Assembly: GCF_963662255.1 (NCBI RefSeq)
Contig: NC_085047.1
Coordinates: 95,549,619-95,613,618 of the forward strand
Origin: Cinclus cinclus
Taxonomy: Eukaryota > Chordata > Aves > Passeriformes > Cinclidae
DNA: 64,000 bases
Direction: 5' to 3'
Positions 1-12,584 of this stretch are shown here, piece by piece; the stretch's first letter is position 1; each line of letters opens with the position of its first letter. The notes under the pieces are model-generated. The model saw only the letters and a program-made list of their open reading frames with translations, was not told where the DNA came from and searched no databases. A program made the position numbers and the translations under genes.

Positions 1-3000
1 ACAAGTCCAAATACAAGAACCTGTATTTTAGATATATTCATGCGGCCAGATGAATCCATGGCCTCCACTAATCTTTGTGAAAGGCAGAATTTGCAGTTAG
101 ATCTTTTCTGCTCAAGAAATGCATTTTATTGTACATTTTGGATACTGGCAGGAAATTCTTTATTTCACTATGCAAGACAGGTAAATAATTTCTAGGTTCT
201 TATGGCTGTAATTGGATTTTCCCCTAAATGCCTTTTAAATCCATATATTCAATGCAAGTTTAAATTATTGAAAATATTTCAGAAACATATTTAATTTTAT
301 TCTGTTTTCACAAACACAATTTTTTCCATCAAAATGTAGTAAAGGAATAGTAAAAATCTCATTAAATTGTAATTTCTTGCCTTTGTAATGCATCCCAATT
401 AGCATAACATTTGTACATAAGTCATCTCTTTCTCCTGTATTAAAGACTGAAGCCTTGAGACTATTTCAGTCTAACATATCATGATTAAAAACTGGGGGTT
501 TCTTTCTTCAGAAAGCTAATACAGTATATTTTTGTGTATTAGCTTATACTGGCTAAATGAAAACCAAAAATAATTTAAAACTTTATTTTTTGTACATCTT
601 AATAGCAGACAATTCACAGACCAGCAGCTAGCAACTTCCTTGGTCATCACTGCTGCATCTTAATATATTTGAAATTAGGTCAATGAGCTGAATTTTGCTT
701 ACACTTCCAAATGTGTGCACATGGCATTTGATTAGACAAAAGTTTGAAATATTATCCAGGCAAAAAGAAGGGAAACTGCATGTTCTACTAGTCCTTACAG
801 GCAGAATAACACTACAAGATATGTAGACTGCCTTTTTGGGGACAGTGTGATCAAATAAAAGGGCTAGATACAGAAATTATATAGCAAGATACAGAATTTG
901 TTTCTTAGAAGACTTAAGGACATATAGTCCCAAATGTTATAGATAGACTAAAGGGGTACTGACTGTTTTATAACAACACATTATAATATTTTATTTGAAA
1001 TAAAAATTAACCCATGGGGAAAAAAACGTGGTATGCTTTAGTCATGCTGTGGACAAACTGCTTTTACTTGTGCTCCTGGGCAACCAAAATTCATGTAAAT
1101 ATATGTAAATGACACGTTATTAAAATTTGGCTAAAACCCCCCAATGCTGTTATTAGTTGTGACCTAGTCCCAAACATAACCAGAGTGGAATTGAGATATA
1201 AGTCTCTGCATCTGACCCAAACTTGTACACATTTGCCCACCATACACCAAATGGACAGACACTACATGTCTGGAATGCAGCTGAATCAAAGATTGGGAGA
1301 AATTTGTGTTAATAATTGTTCTTTTTATTTTATTTTATTTTATTTCTTCATTTATTTGTGTAGTTATTAGTATCTCAGGTAGCAAAAGCAAAAAAAAAAA
1401 AAAAAAACCAAAAAAATCACAATGGGAAATTTTGGTTTTGCTTAGAATCCAGCCTCAGCAGCACTTCATTCTTCAAGAAAAAGACCAAAACTGCCTGTGA
1501 TGAAGTTTATCCCACCTTCACTAAACTAAAAAATTGGGATCCAAGTTAGTCCAGTTATAACTACCTCAGGTGTTATTTCACTAAAATGCAGTCACTTACT
1601 CTAGATAGGTATGTGAGTATACATTGTGTTTGAGTATGTCCATTTTTACATGTATTTTGTCTTGTAAACATACAGAGATAATGATTTTCTTTTATTTATT
1701 TCATTTTGATAAATTTTCTAAACATACTTGTAAATACACTTGTGTCTTTAAAAGCTGCTCTTTAAAGAATTTGCCACATTTTGCAGTATAAAGATCACAT
1801 GTTTCAGGTTTAACATGTACCAGTAACTACCTTAATATGGTGTAGCTAAATACACATACTCTGTGTTTCATATAAGGGTTTTCTCCAAGGCTCCTACACT
1901 ATTTAAAAAATATTGTTGCTAATGATGCCTGTTGCTACAACTATCTTATTGAAGTAAGTGAAAGTGTGTGGGAAATTGTCTGTGGGTTAAAAGATAACAG
2001 GACAGAAATTATAGGGGAAAAATAAAGTTGTTATTCCCTGGATATGGTTGGCAAAGCCGACCTTCCACAGACAATACAAACTAAGTAAGCAGTGGAGGCA
2101 CTGGGGCCAGGCTCTGTCAAGATCAGTTGCATAAAATGTCTCTGTCTCCTGTTTTTTATAAGTCTCTAGACTGATTGAGAATGAATCATATGATAAACAG
2201 GATGGAGGCAGCTGCAAGGACTGACATAGAATTGGGCTGTAGCAAAGAAAAGTTGTGATAAATATGCAGTGCCTATGCAAAAAAAAAAAAATACGCAGTC
2301 TAATGCTAAGCTTGAATTACATTTTTAAAAGGCCCCTCAAGATTTCTGAAGCTAAGAAATAAAAAGGGAAAATATCTTCATCACTTTTGAAACTTTGTCA
2401 TTGTATTTAGTTGATCTTCCTTTGTAACTAATCAAATAATCAAATAATCAGTTTTGTAATGTTCATGAAAGCCTTTTGATTAAAAAGTGTGGATACATGT
2501 TAATAGTTATGAGGTATTAAAATCTATGGGGAAGCACACAGAGCCTTAAGTGCCATAATTGATAGGATGATGATAGAAAGAGCAGTTTAAGACTTTTTTA
2601 TCCCATGTATCCCTGGGACAACCTCCCCACTCTGAAAATCCAAACAAGATTTGATATACAAATCAGGGGCAATTTCTGTTTGTATGTCATTCATCAAATT
2701 GTATTTCAAGCAAACCTGGAAAAAAATGCATATTAATGTATACAATGGCAACATCAGAAGAAATCTGCTGCTTTACCACTAGTGCTTTTCCAATTTTTTT
2801 TTTTTACTATATTCCTATGGGAAGCAAAATCTCATATGGATGATTTATATTGTCCTGTATCATTTACCTATCTACAACTGCCGCTTATAGAGTTGTGTGT
2901 TAGTAAATACCATAGTGATAATGATGAAGAAATTTATACATTTTAGCCCACCTTTTCCTCCTGTTTGGATCTTCAGTGAAGCTGAAATGTAAGGTATTTG

Positions 3001-3231
3001 ACAGTGCCACACTTCCAATAGCAACAGTCTATGCTTTCATAAAGAAAGGATTCAGAATTAATTCAAGGTGCAAGCAGATGGACAACTTCATTCAGTTGGC
3101 AAAAAAATGCTTTTTGATCAAAAAGATATGGTATGCTCTTTTTCTTCACAGTCTTTCCTTCCCAAAATGAAATTTTGTAGAAAGTGTCTCTTAATTGTCC
3201 ATGACCCCGCAAAAGACTAAATTATTGACAG

Positions 3232-3296
3232 TTAAAAAAAAAAAAAGAAAAGAAAAAAAGAGAAAGCAAAGCAAAACAAAGCAAAAAAGAAAAATC
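3232..3296. repeat. A-rich low-complexity tract
   Basis: A run of A is followed by irregular GAAAA and GCAAA units with almost no T on the plus strand. It is a simple-sequence tract, with no coding meaning. Confidence 0.8.
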
Positions 3297-6200
3297 CAAA
3301 GCCATAACTAATGCTTTGTACATTTACATCCTGATTTTACGCAGTTATGTGACAGCAACAGTTGTGACATCTACCGAATATTTTACCTTTAGCAATGGAC
3401 AAAAATAAACATTGTGTGACATTGAATTTTCATAATATATATGTATATTAAAAGATTCAGAAATAATAACACAGACTGAGAAAGACTGACAACATTTTAA
3501 TACTGACAATCTCATTAATACTTTGAACATCTAATCACTGAATAAGTTTTGTTGGGTGTTTTCTTTAAGAAACCATTGCATTCATTATCTCTGACCAAAA
3601 TCAACTTTAAGTTAATTTAAAAATTGTTTAATTGAACAATAAAATTATTAGATTTATACTGTGCATAAATTATTACACTAATAATTTTTGTACTATTCAT
3701 TCTGTTAAATGTAATTAATTTTGGGATTTAAAGCAAAGCATACACAAAATAATGTATATGTTCTTTGATAATAAATGTCTTGCCTAAATGCCAGTTTAAA
3801 AGCAGACTATTTTTCATCATTAAGAACATGTTCTTCCTTGTAAATCTAACTGATATGAAATTATTTAATTAACATGAGATATTGTCTTTGTAAAAGTTAT
3901 CCCTTGCATTACTTTTGTCAGTGGACATCCCTGGCTTAATAAAAGTTGTGATAAAATATCACAAGGACTATCTCTTGGAGAGTTGTGGCAATTGTAAACC
4001 AATTTTTAACAAATATACTCTTATTATCTGTATGACCTAATAGCTAAATATATCTAAAAATAATTTCCCAAAAAATAATGACACTCAAGGTTCCAAAATT
4101 GAATTATTCATGCTATTTTGCCTTCATATATGAAAATAGACAAATTTATTTAATCAATAGCTACAGAATATTGCATGTGATTTTGTGGATTATATGGAAA
4201 TGGAAGAGTGTAAAAATTTCGAAGTAATCAAATATTGTTTATTTAAACATGTTGCTTTTCACTCTTCCTTGTTCCTGCCAACCAACCAACCAAACTCTAG
4301 ATTTGAGGTATTTTAAGTCACACTTGAAGACCGACAAAGTCAAGGAAAAATAAGGGACTGACATTGTGTAAATTATTTGGGCTATACATTCATCAATAAC
4401 ATATTCTCTTACATTTCTATCAATTCACAATCAAGTATAAATAGAAACAGACATATGCTGGGCAAGAGCGTGATTATTAAACTTGGGATGAGACTTTGTG
4501 ATGCTGTGTCTTCAGAGCAGACCTGTGAATGGGAGATGGACAGAGCTGTGACCCTGCCTTGGCTGTCATTCATGCATGAAATGCAGGGTTCTATATTGTC
4601 CTGCAAGGAGGCTTACTGAAGCAGACGTTTCTCTCTTTAATGCTGAAAATATTTTGTCCCTAAAGGCCAACAATGGCTTCTTTTACTTTTGAAATTAGTT
4701 TCATCAAAAATAGTGAAAAAATTGTATACGTAAATTCCTATTCTGTGACAGTATGCTATTTTATTCTTCACAGTTTAGAACATAGACAGAATATGAACTA
4801 TTCTATTTTCAGTAGCATGGGAAGTTACACGGAAAATGTAAAAATACATGGTGTTTAAAAAGTGCAAATGTTCAAATAAAAAAAAATGAAAACCTCTTCA
4901 GTGATGATGTGTGCTTTTAGATTGAATAAATGGAAAGACTGCAATCTTGAACAATAAAAGAAAAATATGGTAGAAGTTTATTTGTGATGCTAAGGTAAGA
5001 GTGCATGGTCTCCTTGTAAGACAAAGGAGGCTTTATAAAGCCCAAATGTTCTTCAGGAAAACACAGAAATAGAGACAAAGAAGAATATTCTTTTATAATA
5101 TCTTTCCTCCGTATCTTTTCAAGTTTTGCCAACATTTACTTGCCTGCCATTTTGAAAACTTTGTTATGTTCAATTAGTTTTTAAACTCTGTACTGTCCTC
5201 CTACTGAAGCAAGGGTAGAAAAGAAGAATAGCATATACCTTTATGTGTTCTCTTTCTTCTTTGCAACAACTGCTAAGAAATATGACAAAACATAAATAAA
5301 AATAAAATGAAACCATTTTCTATTTTCCATGACAGAATAAATGCTATGGAAATAAAAACAAGCTTTGTCTTGAAAACCTCATTAATGAAGAATAAAGAAG
5401 GCCCTTCCTGAAGGGGGGTGGTAACCATTCAGTATGAATGACTGCCTCCTGCCATCAAACACAGAGATGAAGACAACCACTTGTTGGACACAAATATGAG
5501 ATTTTGCATGTGGCATTGCTGCATGCTTTCACTTTCAAGTCTTATGACATGTACATTGTGAAGAGGAGCATAATTATCAAAGAAGCCATTTGAAATTATT
5601 ATCTGGATTATTTATTCAGAAATGACAATACTACTAAAGAGACCCACACACCTTGAGAGAGAAGGCAGAATCATATATAACAGTGACTGAGGGAAAGGTA
5701 AGAGAAGGAAAGAATACATGATAAAAAAGAATAGCAATTAGCAATTTAGATAGTAATGTTTAGTTGAACATGAATTTACTATAAATCTTTTAAACAATGC
5801 CTCAACCACAACCTTTTGGGGGCCTGATGAAAACTTTTTTTTTTGCAGAGATTTAGTTCAAGCTCTTATATTCTCTATGTGAATTTTTGTTCACTTGTTG
5901 AATTAACAGCAGCTGCAGCAAGGTCAGCACAACCAATTTATCACATAATACAGTTTAGACTTAGTTTTGTGAGGCAAGGGTTGAAGAAAGTAAAAAAAAA
6001 TTCACTTATTGGAATCTACTATGATTTGCAAGCATGAAAATGAAATAAGTAGAATTTGGAGCCAATTATTTGGGACAAAGTAATGTTTCATTTTGTTTGT
6101 AGCAGAAGATTTCAGCAGGATGATTTGGAAAGCATGACAATAATATCAGGCACACAAAACTCTGGCTGATAGAGTTCCATAAATTTTCCTAGAAAAAAGT

Positions 6201-7198
6201 TTGTCAGTTTTTACACAACATAAGGCTGTATTATTCTAATTAGAAAATAGAATACAGATTAAATTAAAGCAACTGTTTTGTTTCAGTTTAATTTAGATTC
6301 TGACTTAGTTAGTAAATGCTGAAAAATTTGCAGCTGAAAGTCCAGACATACCAAAAGACACAGTATGAGTATAAAATACATAATATACATTATTTTCATA
6401 GTACCTTGCTGGCATTTGAGTTTCTAAATGTTTATTCAAGAAAACATTTGTTGTATAAATGCATGAAAGTTTCAAGAATTCAGAAATAACTGAAGAAATG
6501 GTAATGCTGCAAAATGGTGGGTTCCCATGGAAATCCAGTATCTGATCCCCTGGTGATTTCAAGTTCCACCCCTCTCATAAAAGCAACAGTGACTTGAAAG
6601 TTATAACACTGGAATTTCTACAGACTTGCAGGAACTGTGTCTATCTTTTTGGTTATACACAAATGAAATATTGAGAAGGTTTTAGATGTCATTTTGGAAG
6701 AAATAAAATAGAAATAATTTTTCATGTTAAACCAAAATAATCCCATCTGTCATGAGTAAGTCTAGATTTTTTATACTTGAAATTGCTCTATGATGGCAGT
6801 TACATATTGGAAAATATGACATTCTTTTCAGAAATGAAAGCTTTGACATAAAGAAAAATAATCTCATTATATTTTTAACTGCTGCTGAATAGGTTATCAT
6901 ATATTCATTTTTAAAATTTAGACACTGGACTATAAAGTAGTGCAATACTCAAAGATAGTCTCAAGATAATTGATAGTATTTTTCCCGACAAAATCCATAC
7001 AAAAAGGGAAGACTTTTGTGTTTCATAGCTTTATTATTTACTTCTTTGTTCACTCAGGAATTATATTAAACACCTTATGGTCAGCAAACATACTAACGAC
7101 TTGCAGCATGCTATCAGTATCTATTTTAAAGTAATTTTGCCTCACAGGCAATTTGCTTGAGACAGGAAAACATAATCATTAACACTCTGAAGCCACTC

Positions 7199-7210
7199 TG
7201 ACCTAGGTCA
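7199..7210. promoter_or_regulatory. Perfect palindrome TGACCTAGGTCA (everted nuclear-receptor half-sites)
   Basis: The twelve bases read the same on both strands and consist of two abutting AGGTCA half-sites in everted orientation. A further half-site-like GACCTGG follows directly. AGGTCA is the known core half-site of many nuclear receptors. Zero spacing is not a standard high-affinity arrangement, and a 12-bp palindrome can occur by chance in 64 kb, so function is only a possibility. Confidence 0.25.
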
Positions 7211-9147
7211 GACCTGGTAAAAACAGCTGCTTCATAATGATATCAAATTTCCTTATAAATCCTCTTCCAGAAAAATTTATAAATCAGAAGTTGCTCTCAG
7301 GCCATGTAGTCCTCCCTTTTAAACCATAGCCCTATGGAGATTATTTGAAAACATATTATACAACCATCTGAAGGGTCAGCTGTTGCCAACTGGAGCATTA
7401 AAAACTCATTTATACCTGTTTACTGGTAACTGCTATCAAAGGCTCACAAGCTGGGAAACAGAAATATAATATACCCATAATTTTTTCAAGTCACCTTTGA
7501 CTCTTGATGTTCAAATTAAACAAGAAACCTACTACCTCTAAAGCACAGACAAACAACGCAGGTGAGCAATTCAGGGGACTAAGTAAAAAGTGAAAGTTAA
7601 GATACTCTGGGATGTCCTACCTGGCCCTGAGCTGCTGCAGAAAAAAAATCCCAGTGTTGCACAGTCCTGTATCTCTCTCTCTAGCCCTAAGTTACTGTTC
7701 TGTGTCCTGTATCAACTAAAATATCACTAGTCAATGATATTTAGCCATCCCCATTGCTCTTTCACTACATCTTAAGGGTAAACAATTTTTCCTCAGTTTA
7801 CTACTAATCTGCAGATGTAGCATGTGTCTAGAATTTTATTCATGAGCAAAAAAATCTTGCTTTCCATCTTTTGAGTAAATGTACAGATAGCATTTAAAGT
7901 GAAGAATTTAAATATGAGAGTAATACTATTAAAAAACCCCAAACCAGCTAGCACCGGAGTTCTTGGTGTCAAGATAGATACCTGAAGAAAAATCAGGAAA
8001 TACCAATTACATCAGAAGGTGATATAATTTCTGCATTCCTCTAAATGCGTATCTCTTAGTAAAATTATATGCTCAACATGTTCTAAAAAAAACATTTCAA
8101 TATACCATTTGGAATAAAATGATCCTAAATACAGCAGCAGCAGGCTGTCCCAGTGTGTCAAAATATAAACCATTGGGAAAGACCTGTATGGCTGAAAAAA
8201 TGTGATTCAAGCTCAGGGAAAAAGGAGACTTTACAAGTTTTGGAGGAAGGGGAACACCAGTCAGGAGCACTATAAGGTGAGGCTATGCCATTACAAAATT
8301 AGAAGAGCCGAAGTTCAACTAGAAGTCAGTCTAACTACTGCCATGAAGGACAACAAAATTATTTTCTTTTAAGTATATTAATGAATAAAGGAGGATTATG
8401 AACAATCTCCATTCTTTATTGGATGCTATGAGAAACATAAGATAGAGGTACTTAATTTCTTCTTTGGCTAGATCTTACTTTAGTAGTAAGATCAATTATT
8501 TTTGGGTTACCCAGCCCCCTGAATTGGATGACAGGAATGGGGAGCAGAAGGAAGCCCCCATAATCCAAAGGGAAGTGATCAGTCTTTCTGTACCTTTTGG
8601 ATATATCCAAGCTTATGGGACCAGACGGAATCCACCCAAGGTTACTGATGGAGCTGTTGGAAGAACTCACCAAGCCACTTTCCATCATTTTCCAGCATTC
8701 TTGGTTAACCAGGCAGATCCTGGTAGTCTGAATGTTAAGAAACATGAGACTCATCTGCAGTAAGTTCTGGAAGGAGTATCTAGCAAACATGCCTGTCGGG
8801 CTGACCCCTGGGGAATGTTATGGGAGCAGTTCATCTTGAGTTCCGTTGTGGCTGCTGCCTACCTAGACTGCAGAAATATCCTAGACACCATTTTCCACGG
8901 GATTCTCCAGGAGAAACTGGCTGCCCATGGCACAGACAGGTGGATTCTTCATTGGTTAAAAAACTGTCTGAACTGCTAGGCCCAGGGAGTGGTGGTCAAT
9001 GGAGTTAAATCTAGTTGACAAATAGTTACTAGGGGTGTTCCTCAGGGTTCAGTACTGGGACACATTTAACATCTTTACCAATAATCAAGATGAGAGAGTC
9101 AAATGCACCTTCAGTTTGCAGATGGAAACAGGTTGAGTAGGAATGTT

Positions 9148-9632
9148 TGTAACCTTTTGTTGTGTTCCCTGCCCAGTTGTCGGGCAGGAGAAAGTTCCAA
9201 GGTTTGTGAGTGCTGGCCTTTCAGGTGCTCAGCTTCATGGTTTCTCACACAAACCTGTAGTTTCCAGCCGGTATAAAAAGACCGGGACAGCAGCTCAGAC
9301 TTCTTCCACAGGTCTTATTATCGTCTGTGAAGGGGTCAGGCTACAAATCCAAAGATGGGGGATCACACATGTACTTTTATAGGGTTTGGGGGATCACAAG
9401 TAAACCAATGGAAAACAGGGTTAACACATTTTGGCCAAGTACATTATCTTTCTTTGTTTGGGACAACCAATTATAAAGAACCAAACCTAACCAATAATAT
9501 TCTAAAAAGATAAGAAGAAGAGCTTGCATTTTTCTAACATGAGTTGTTCTAAACAAGTAGTTTTCCTTATCTCAAAGGAGGTTCCAGGGGGCTGTCACAG
9601 GACTAATTGCAGAGGGATTCATCTCCTCTACA
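9148..9632 (-). mobile_element. Solo LTR, ERVK-like, with 6-bp target-site duplication
   Basis: This 485-bp element starts TGTAACC and ends CTCTACA on the plus strand, giving TGTA/TACA inverted ends. It is flanked by the exact direct repeat AATGTT (9142-9147 and 9633-9638), and CR1 sequence resumes on both sides. A 6-bp duplication is typical of beta/ERVK-type integrases. On the minus strand there are several CCAAT-like boxes, a TATA box (CCCTATAAAAG) near 9380 and an AATAAG poly(A)-like signal about 65 bases later, so I infer minus orientation. A plus-strand TATAAAAAG at 9274 makes the orientation less than certain. No gag, pol or env sequence is present, so this is a recombination-derived solo LTR. 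Confidence 0.85.
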
Positions 9633-9849
9633 AATGTTGATCTGCTTGATGGTAAGAAGTCTCTGCAAAAGGATCTGGACAGACTGGATTCATGGGCAGA
9701 GACCAATTGCATGAGGGTCAACAAAGTAAAGCGTCAAGACCTGTACTTAGATCACAACCGGATGAAGTGCTACATGCTGTGGGGAAAGTGGCTGGAAATT
9801 TGCCCAGTATAAAGGGCCTTGTGGGTGTTAGTCAATAGTCACCTGAATG

Positions 9850-10558
9850 TGTCCTGGTTTGAAAGACACGTGTTTGCTAAGGAAAGCAGAAGCTTTCCTT
9901 TGGACTGAAAAAATGTGATCCTTCCTTCCTACCTTCCGATTATTATGATTTTGAAATAAAGGGAGCTCTCAGGCAAAGATGTGGGGATAGGAATAACAGT
10001 CCTTTACTAGTATATCTAACAAGACAAACAAGAACAACAACAGCTAAGAAATTACCCCCAAACAGAACAGTAACTCAGTCCCAGTGTTTTTTGGCTGCAG
10101 GCACCTTTTCCCTGAGCTGCAGTTCCCGGTGCTGGGGGCGGGCAGGTCCCGCAGAGCCGCAGGAGGGCTGGGGGTGATGGCAGCGCTGTCCCAGGGGGAG
10201 AGAGAGATGGAGAGAGAGCCCTCCGCTCACGGTGTGGGTCCCGAAACTCAGCAGAGTGCTGGATGGTGGTAGTTCACAGCGAGAAGGCAGCAGGGCAGGG
10301 TCTGACAGCAGTGAGGATGGCTCCCAGTGCTGGGATGGCAGCAATGGCTGAGGCAGCGATCGTCCTTCTCGTCCGAACTCCACGGGGGAAATGGGCCGAG
10401 CCAGAGCCTTCTGTTTGCTCTTCTGGATGTTTGGATATCGAGGGGTTTCTCTTCTCTCTCCCCTCCCCCCTTGTCACCAGGGCCCAGTCAACAGGTATCT
10501 TAGCATGACAATGGGGAAAATTCCACAGAGGGAAAAGGGAGAGAACCAACCCCCAACA
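9850..10558 (-). mobile_element. Solo LTR, passerine ERVL-like, with 5-bp target-site duplication
   Basis: This 709-bp element begins TGTCCTGGTTTGAAAGACA and ends CCCCCAACA on the plus strand. It is flanked by the exact repeat GAATG (9845-9849 and 10559-10563), and CR1 resumes immediately after. The terminal sequence matches a common passerine LTR as I remember it. On the minus strand it would start TGTTGGGGGTTGG and end CAAACCAGGACA, resembling other avian ERVL ends, so minus orientation is inferred. A 5-bp duplication suits ERVL. GC content is clearly higher than the surroundings (10080-10480), which creates several spurious open frames of 60-100 codons. No internal viral genes remain. Confidence 0.85.
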
Positions 10559-11764
10559 GAATGGTAGCCAGTTGTGCCCAGGTGGCCAAGAAAGCCAAAG
10601 GCCTCCTGGCCTGTATCAGAAATTGCATGGCCAGCAGGGCAGTGATTCTCCCCTTGTACTCCCCTTGTACCAGTAAGGCTGCACCTTGAGTCCTGTGTTC
10701 AATTCTGGGCCCCCCATTTCAAGGAAGACATTGAGGTGCTGGAGCATGTCCAAAGAAAAGCATCAGAGGTGGTCTGGAGCATAAGTCTAATGAGGAGCAG
10801 CTGAGGGAACTTGGGCTGTTTAGCTGAGAGAAAAGGAAGTTCAGGGAGATCTTTTTAATCTCTGCAACTACCTGAGAGAAGTGTGTAACAAGGTGAGGAT
10901 CAGTCTCTTCTCTCAGGGTAAAACTGACAGCATAAGAAGAAATGGCCTCATTTTGATTGTATATTAGGGAAAATTTCTTCATCAAGGGGATTGACAAACA
11001 TTCGAACAGGCTCCTCATGCAAGTGGTTGAGCCACCATCCCTGGAAGTATTTAAAAGTGGTGGAGATGTGGCTCTTAGGAACATAGTTTAGTGGTGGACT
11101 TGGCAGTGTGGATACTTTTTAGTGTTGTTGACTCCATGGAATTAAGAAATAAAATCAAAACAAAACCAACCCACCAACCCCCCTTTTTATAAATTTAATT
11201 GAAGTGTCTGCACTTTTAAGTACATGCAAAACCTATTCAGATTTCACCAGTAAAGTTTTATATAAGAATGCAATGCCTGATATTGGAGGCTTTTTCAATA
11301 TCAAACTATGTGTGGTAATATTTGTGGATACATAACCACATTTATATGCTGCAATGAATAGCTTTTGAAATACATAGCAAAGCAATGATATCCTGCAATC
11401 TTTGTAAATCCATTTTCTTCTGGTCTTAGCCAAGAAATCCCATTAACCTCAATGTCAGCAGAATTTTAAAAAGCAGAAAATAGATACTCAGCCATATTTC
11501 TTTGTACAACAAACACCATACAAATGGTTTAAACATTTTTAATCAGTCTATTTTTCTATCTGGTATTGAATAATTTTCATGTAAAATACTACTCAATAAA
11601 AAGTATGAAAACCTGGTTTCAGCTGTTACAAATGTGTCTACTATTATTCCATACAAACTTTTAAGAAATCGTTAGCAAGAGGTAACAGATGATGAAGAGG
11701 GAGTTTGTTTGGCAAGTTTAGTAGTGCAGATCATTGTACTAATTGCATTACAATACAACCAGGC

Positions 11765-11786
11765 TAATTACAAATTAATTACAAAT
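11765..11786. repeat. Exact 11-bp tandem duplication with TAATTA cores
   Basis: The unit TAATTACAAAT occurs twice head to tail. TAATTA is the palindromic core bound by many homeodomain proteins, so the pair would present two identical sites one helical turn apart. This is seen directly in the sequence. Any regulatory role is inference, since AT-rich DNA yields such motifs often. Confidence 0.4.
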
Positions 11787-11827
11787 TGACAAAACTGTTG
11801 TTAATGATAGGTGTTTTCTTTTCAGCC

Positions 11828-11866
11828 TGTATTTTGTTTGTTTGTTTGTTTGTTTTTTGTTGTTGT
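11828..11866. repeat. TTTG microsatellite
   Basis: About five TTTG units followed by a T-run and GTT units. Simple sequence. Confidence 0.85.
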
Positions 11867-12584
11867 TTAGTTTTGGAATTTTTTTCATAAATGAAAAGAT
11901 GAATGCTTTAGGATTCCATTTTTTATATGTTAAATCCTTCTTATAGAAGTTCTTTGCTTTTTGAAATAAACAGTTCTTACTAAGGATATAAATTAAAATA
12001 TATGTCTTTCACTATTAAATTAATGTGAATAAATAGATATATACCTCAGTGTTTTATCATGGTACTAAAAAAAATAAGATCACAATAGCTAATAGCACAT
12101 TCATGGAGGCTGACATTAAAAAACAAAAGTAATCAAAAGCACCTGTTATTCCTGGATTGATTAAGTTATTTATTAGCATTAATGAATAAATAAATATAAA
12201 GCATTTTAGGAAATAATAATTCAAATAAACTTCAGGACAGCCAGGAATGCATGACTGATAAACAACAGACAATTCAGATTAATATTAAAATTTTTCTGAG
12301 TTCTGAAGAATAAGAAAGACTGGACTGAATACAGTGAGTTTTGATTAAATAACGGTAAATGATGCTTCACTGTTTTTTCACATTACTGACAATATATAGT
12401 CCTTAACAACTTAGAAAACCACAAAGCCCAACTATCTACATCTAATTTAACTCTTCAGTATTTATAAAAGTTTATAGCCAAACTAATGCATCTAAACGAA
12501 GGTTTTTTAACCTGATAATATTTAGTCATTCAAAATTATTGAATGCTTCCAATGCATTCAACCCAGTTAGTGTAATGACGCAGA

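Larger units (their letters stand above)
1..8470. other. AT-rich unique sequence, no gene seen
   Basis: I see no gene, RNA or recognisable transposable element here. Open frames are all under about 100 codons, with no domain or coding signature. Minor low-complexity items are a TTTTA/poly-A patch near 1320-1410, an A-run at 2280-2291, an A-rich GAAAA-like tract at 3232-3296 and a short CAAC run near 4279. A perfect 12-bp palindrome of two nuclear-receptor half-sites lies at 7199-7210 and is listed separately. The composition fits intergenic or intronic vertebrate DNA. Confidence 0.7.
8500..11140 (+). mobile_element. CR1 LINE, plus strand, interrupted by two solo LTRs
   Basis: Three segments follow the order of the avian CR1 ORF2 and 3' region as I remember it: 8500-9147, 9633-9849 and 10559-11140. 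Landmarks include CTGAATTGGATGACAGGAAT near 8519, ATGGGACCAGACGG near 8615 (reverse-transcriptase region), GGAGAAACTGGCTGCCCATG near 8910, GTGGTGGTCAATGGAGTTAA near 8989 and GTGGTGGACTTGGCAGTG near 11091 (3' region). The reading frame is destroyed by many stops and indels. A block between about 8840 and 8855 appears internally deleted relative to the consensus order. The two gaps are LTRs with target duplications, so the CR1 was there first. The 5' boundary is uncertain, as usual for 5'-truncated CR1, and the extreme 3' end is degraded. The copy is dead. Confidence 0.88.
11141..12584. other. AT-rich unique sequence, no gene seen
   Basis: No transposon or coding signature is visible. It contains a TTTG microsatellite at 11828-11866 and an exact 11-bp tandem duplication carrying TAATTA at 11765-11786, listed separately. 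Confidence 0.6.

Noticed and set aside
8471..8493. Hairpin GATCTTACT-5 nt-AGTAAGATC resembling a terminator or small structured RNA
   Set aside because: Vertebrate DNA of this kind has no use for bacterial-type terminators. The stem is short and lies at the ragged 5' edge of a CR1 copy.
10075..10549. Overlapping GC-rich frames of 80-100 codons on both strands
   Set aside because: They fall inside a solo LTR whose ends and target duplication are visible. LTRs do not code for protein, and the frames arise from high GC.
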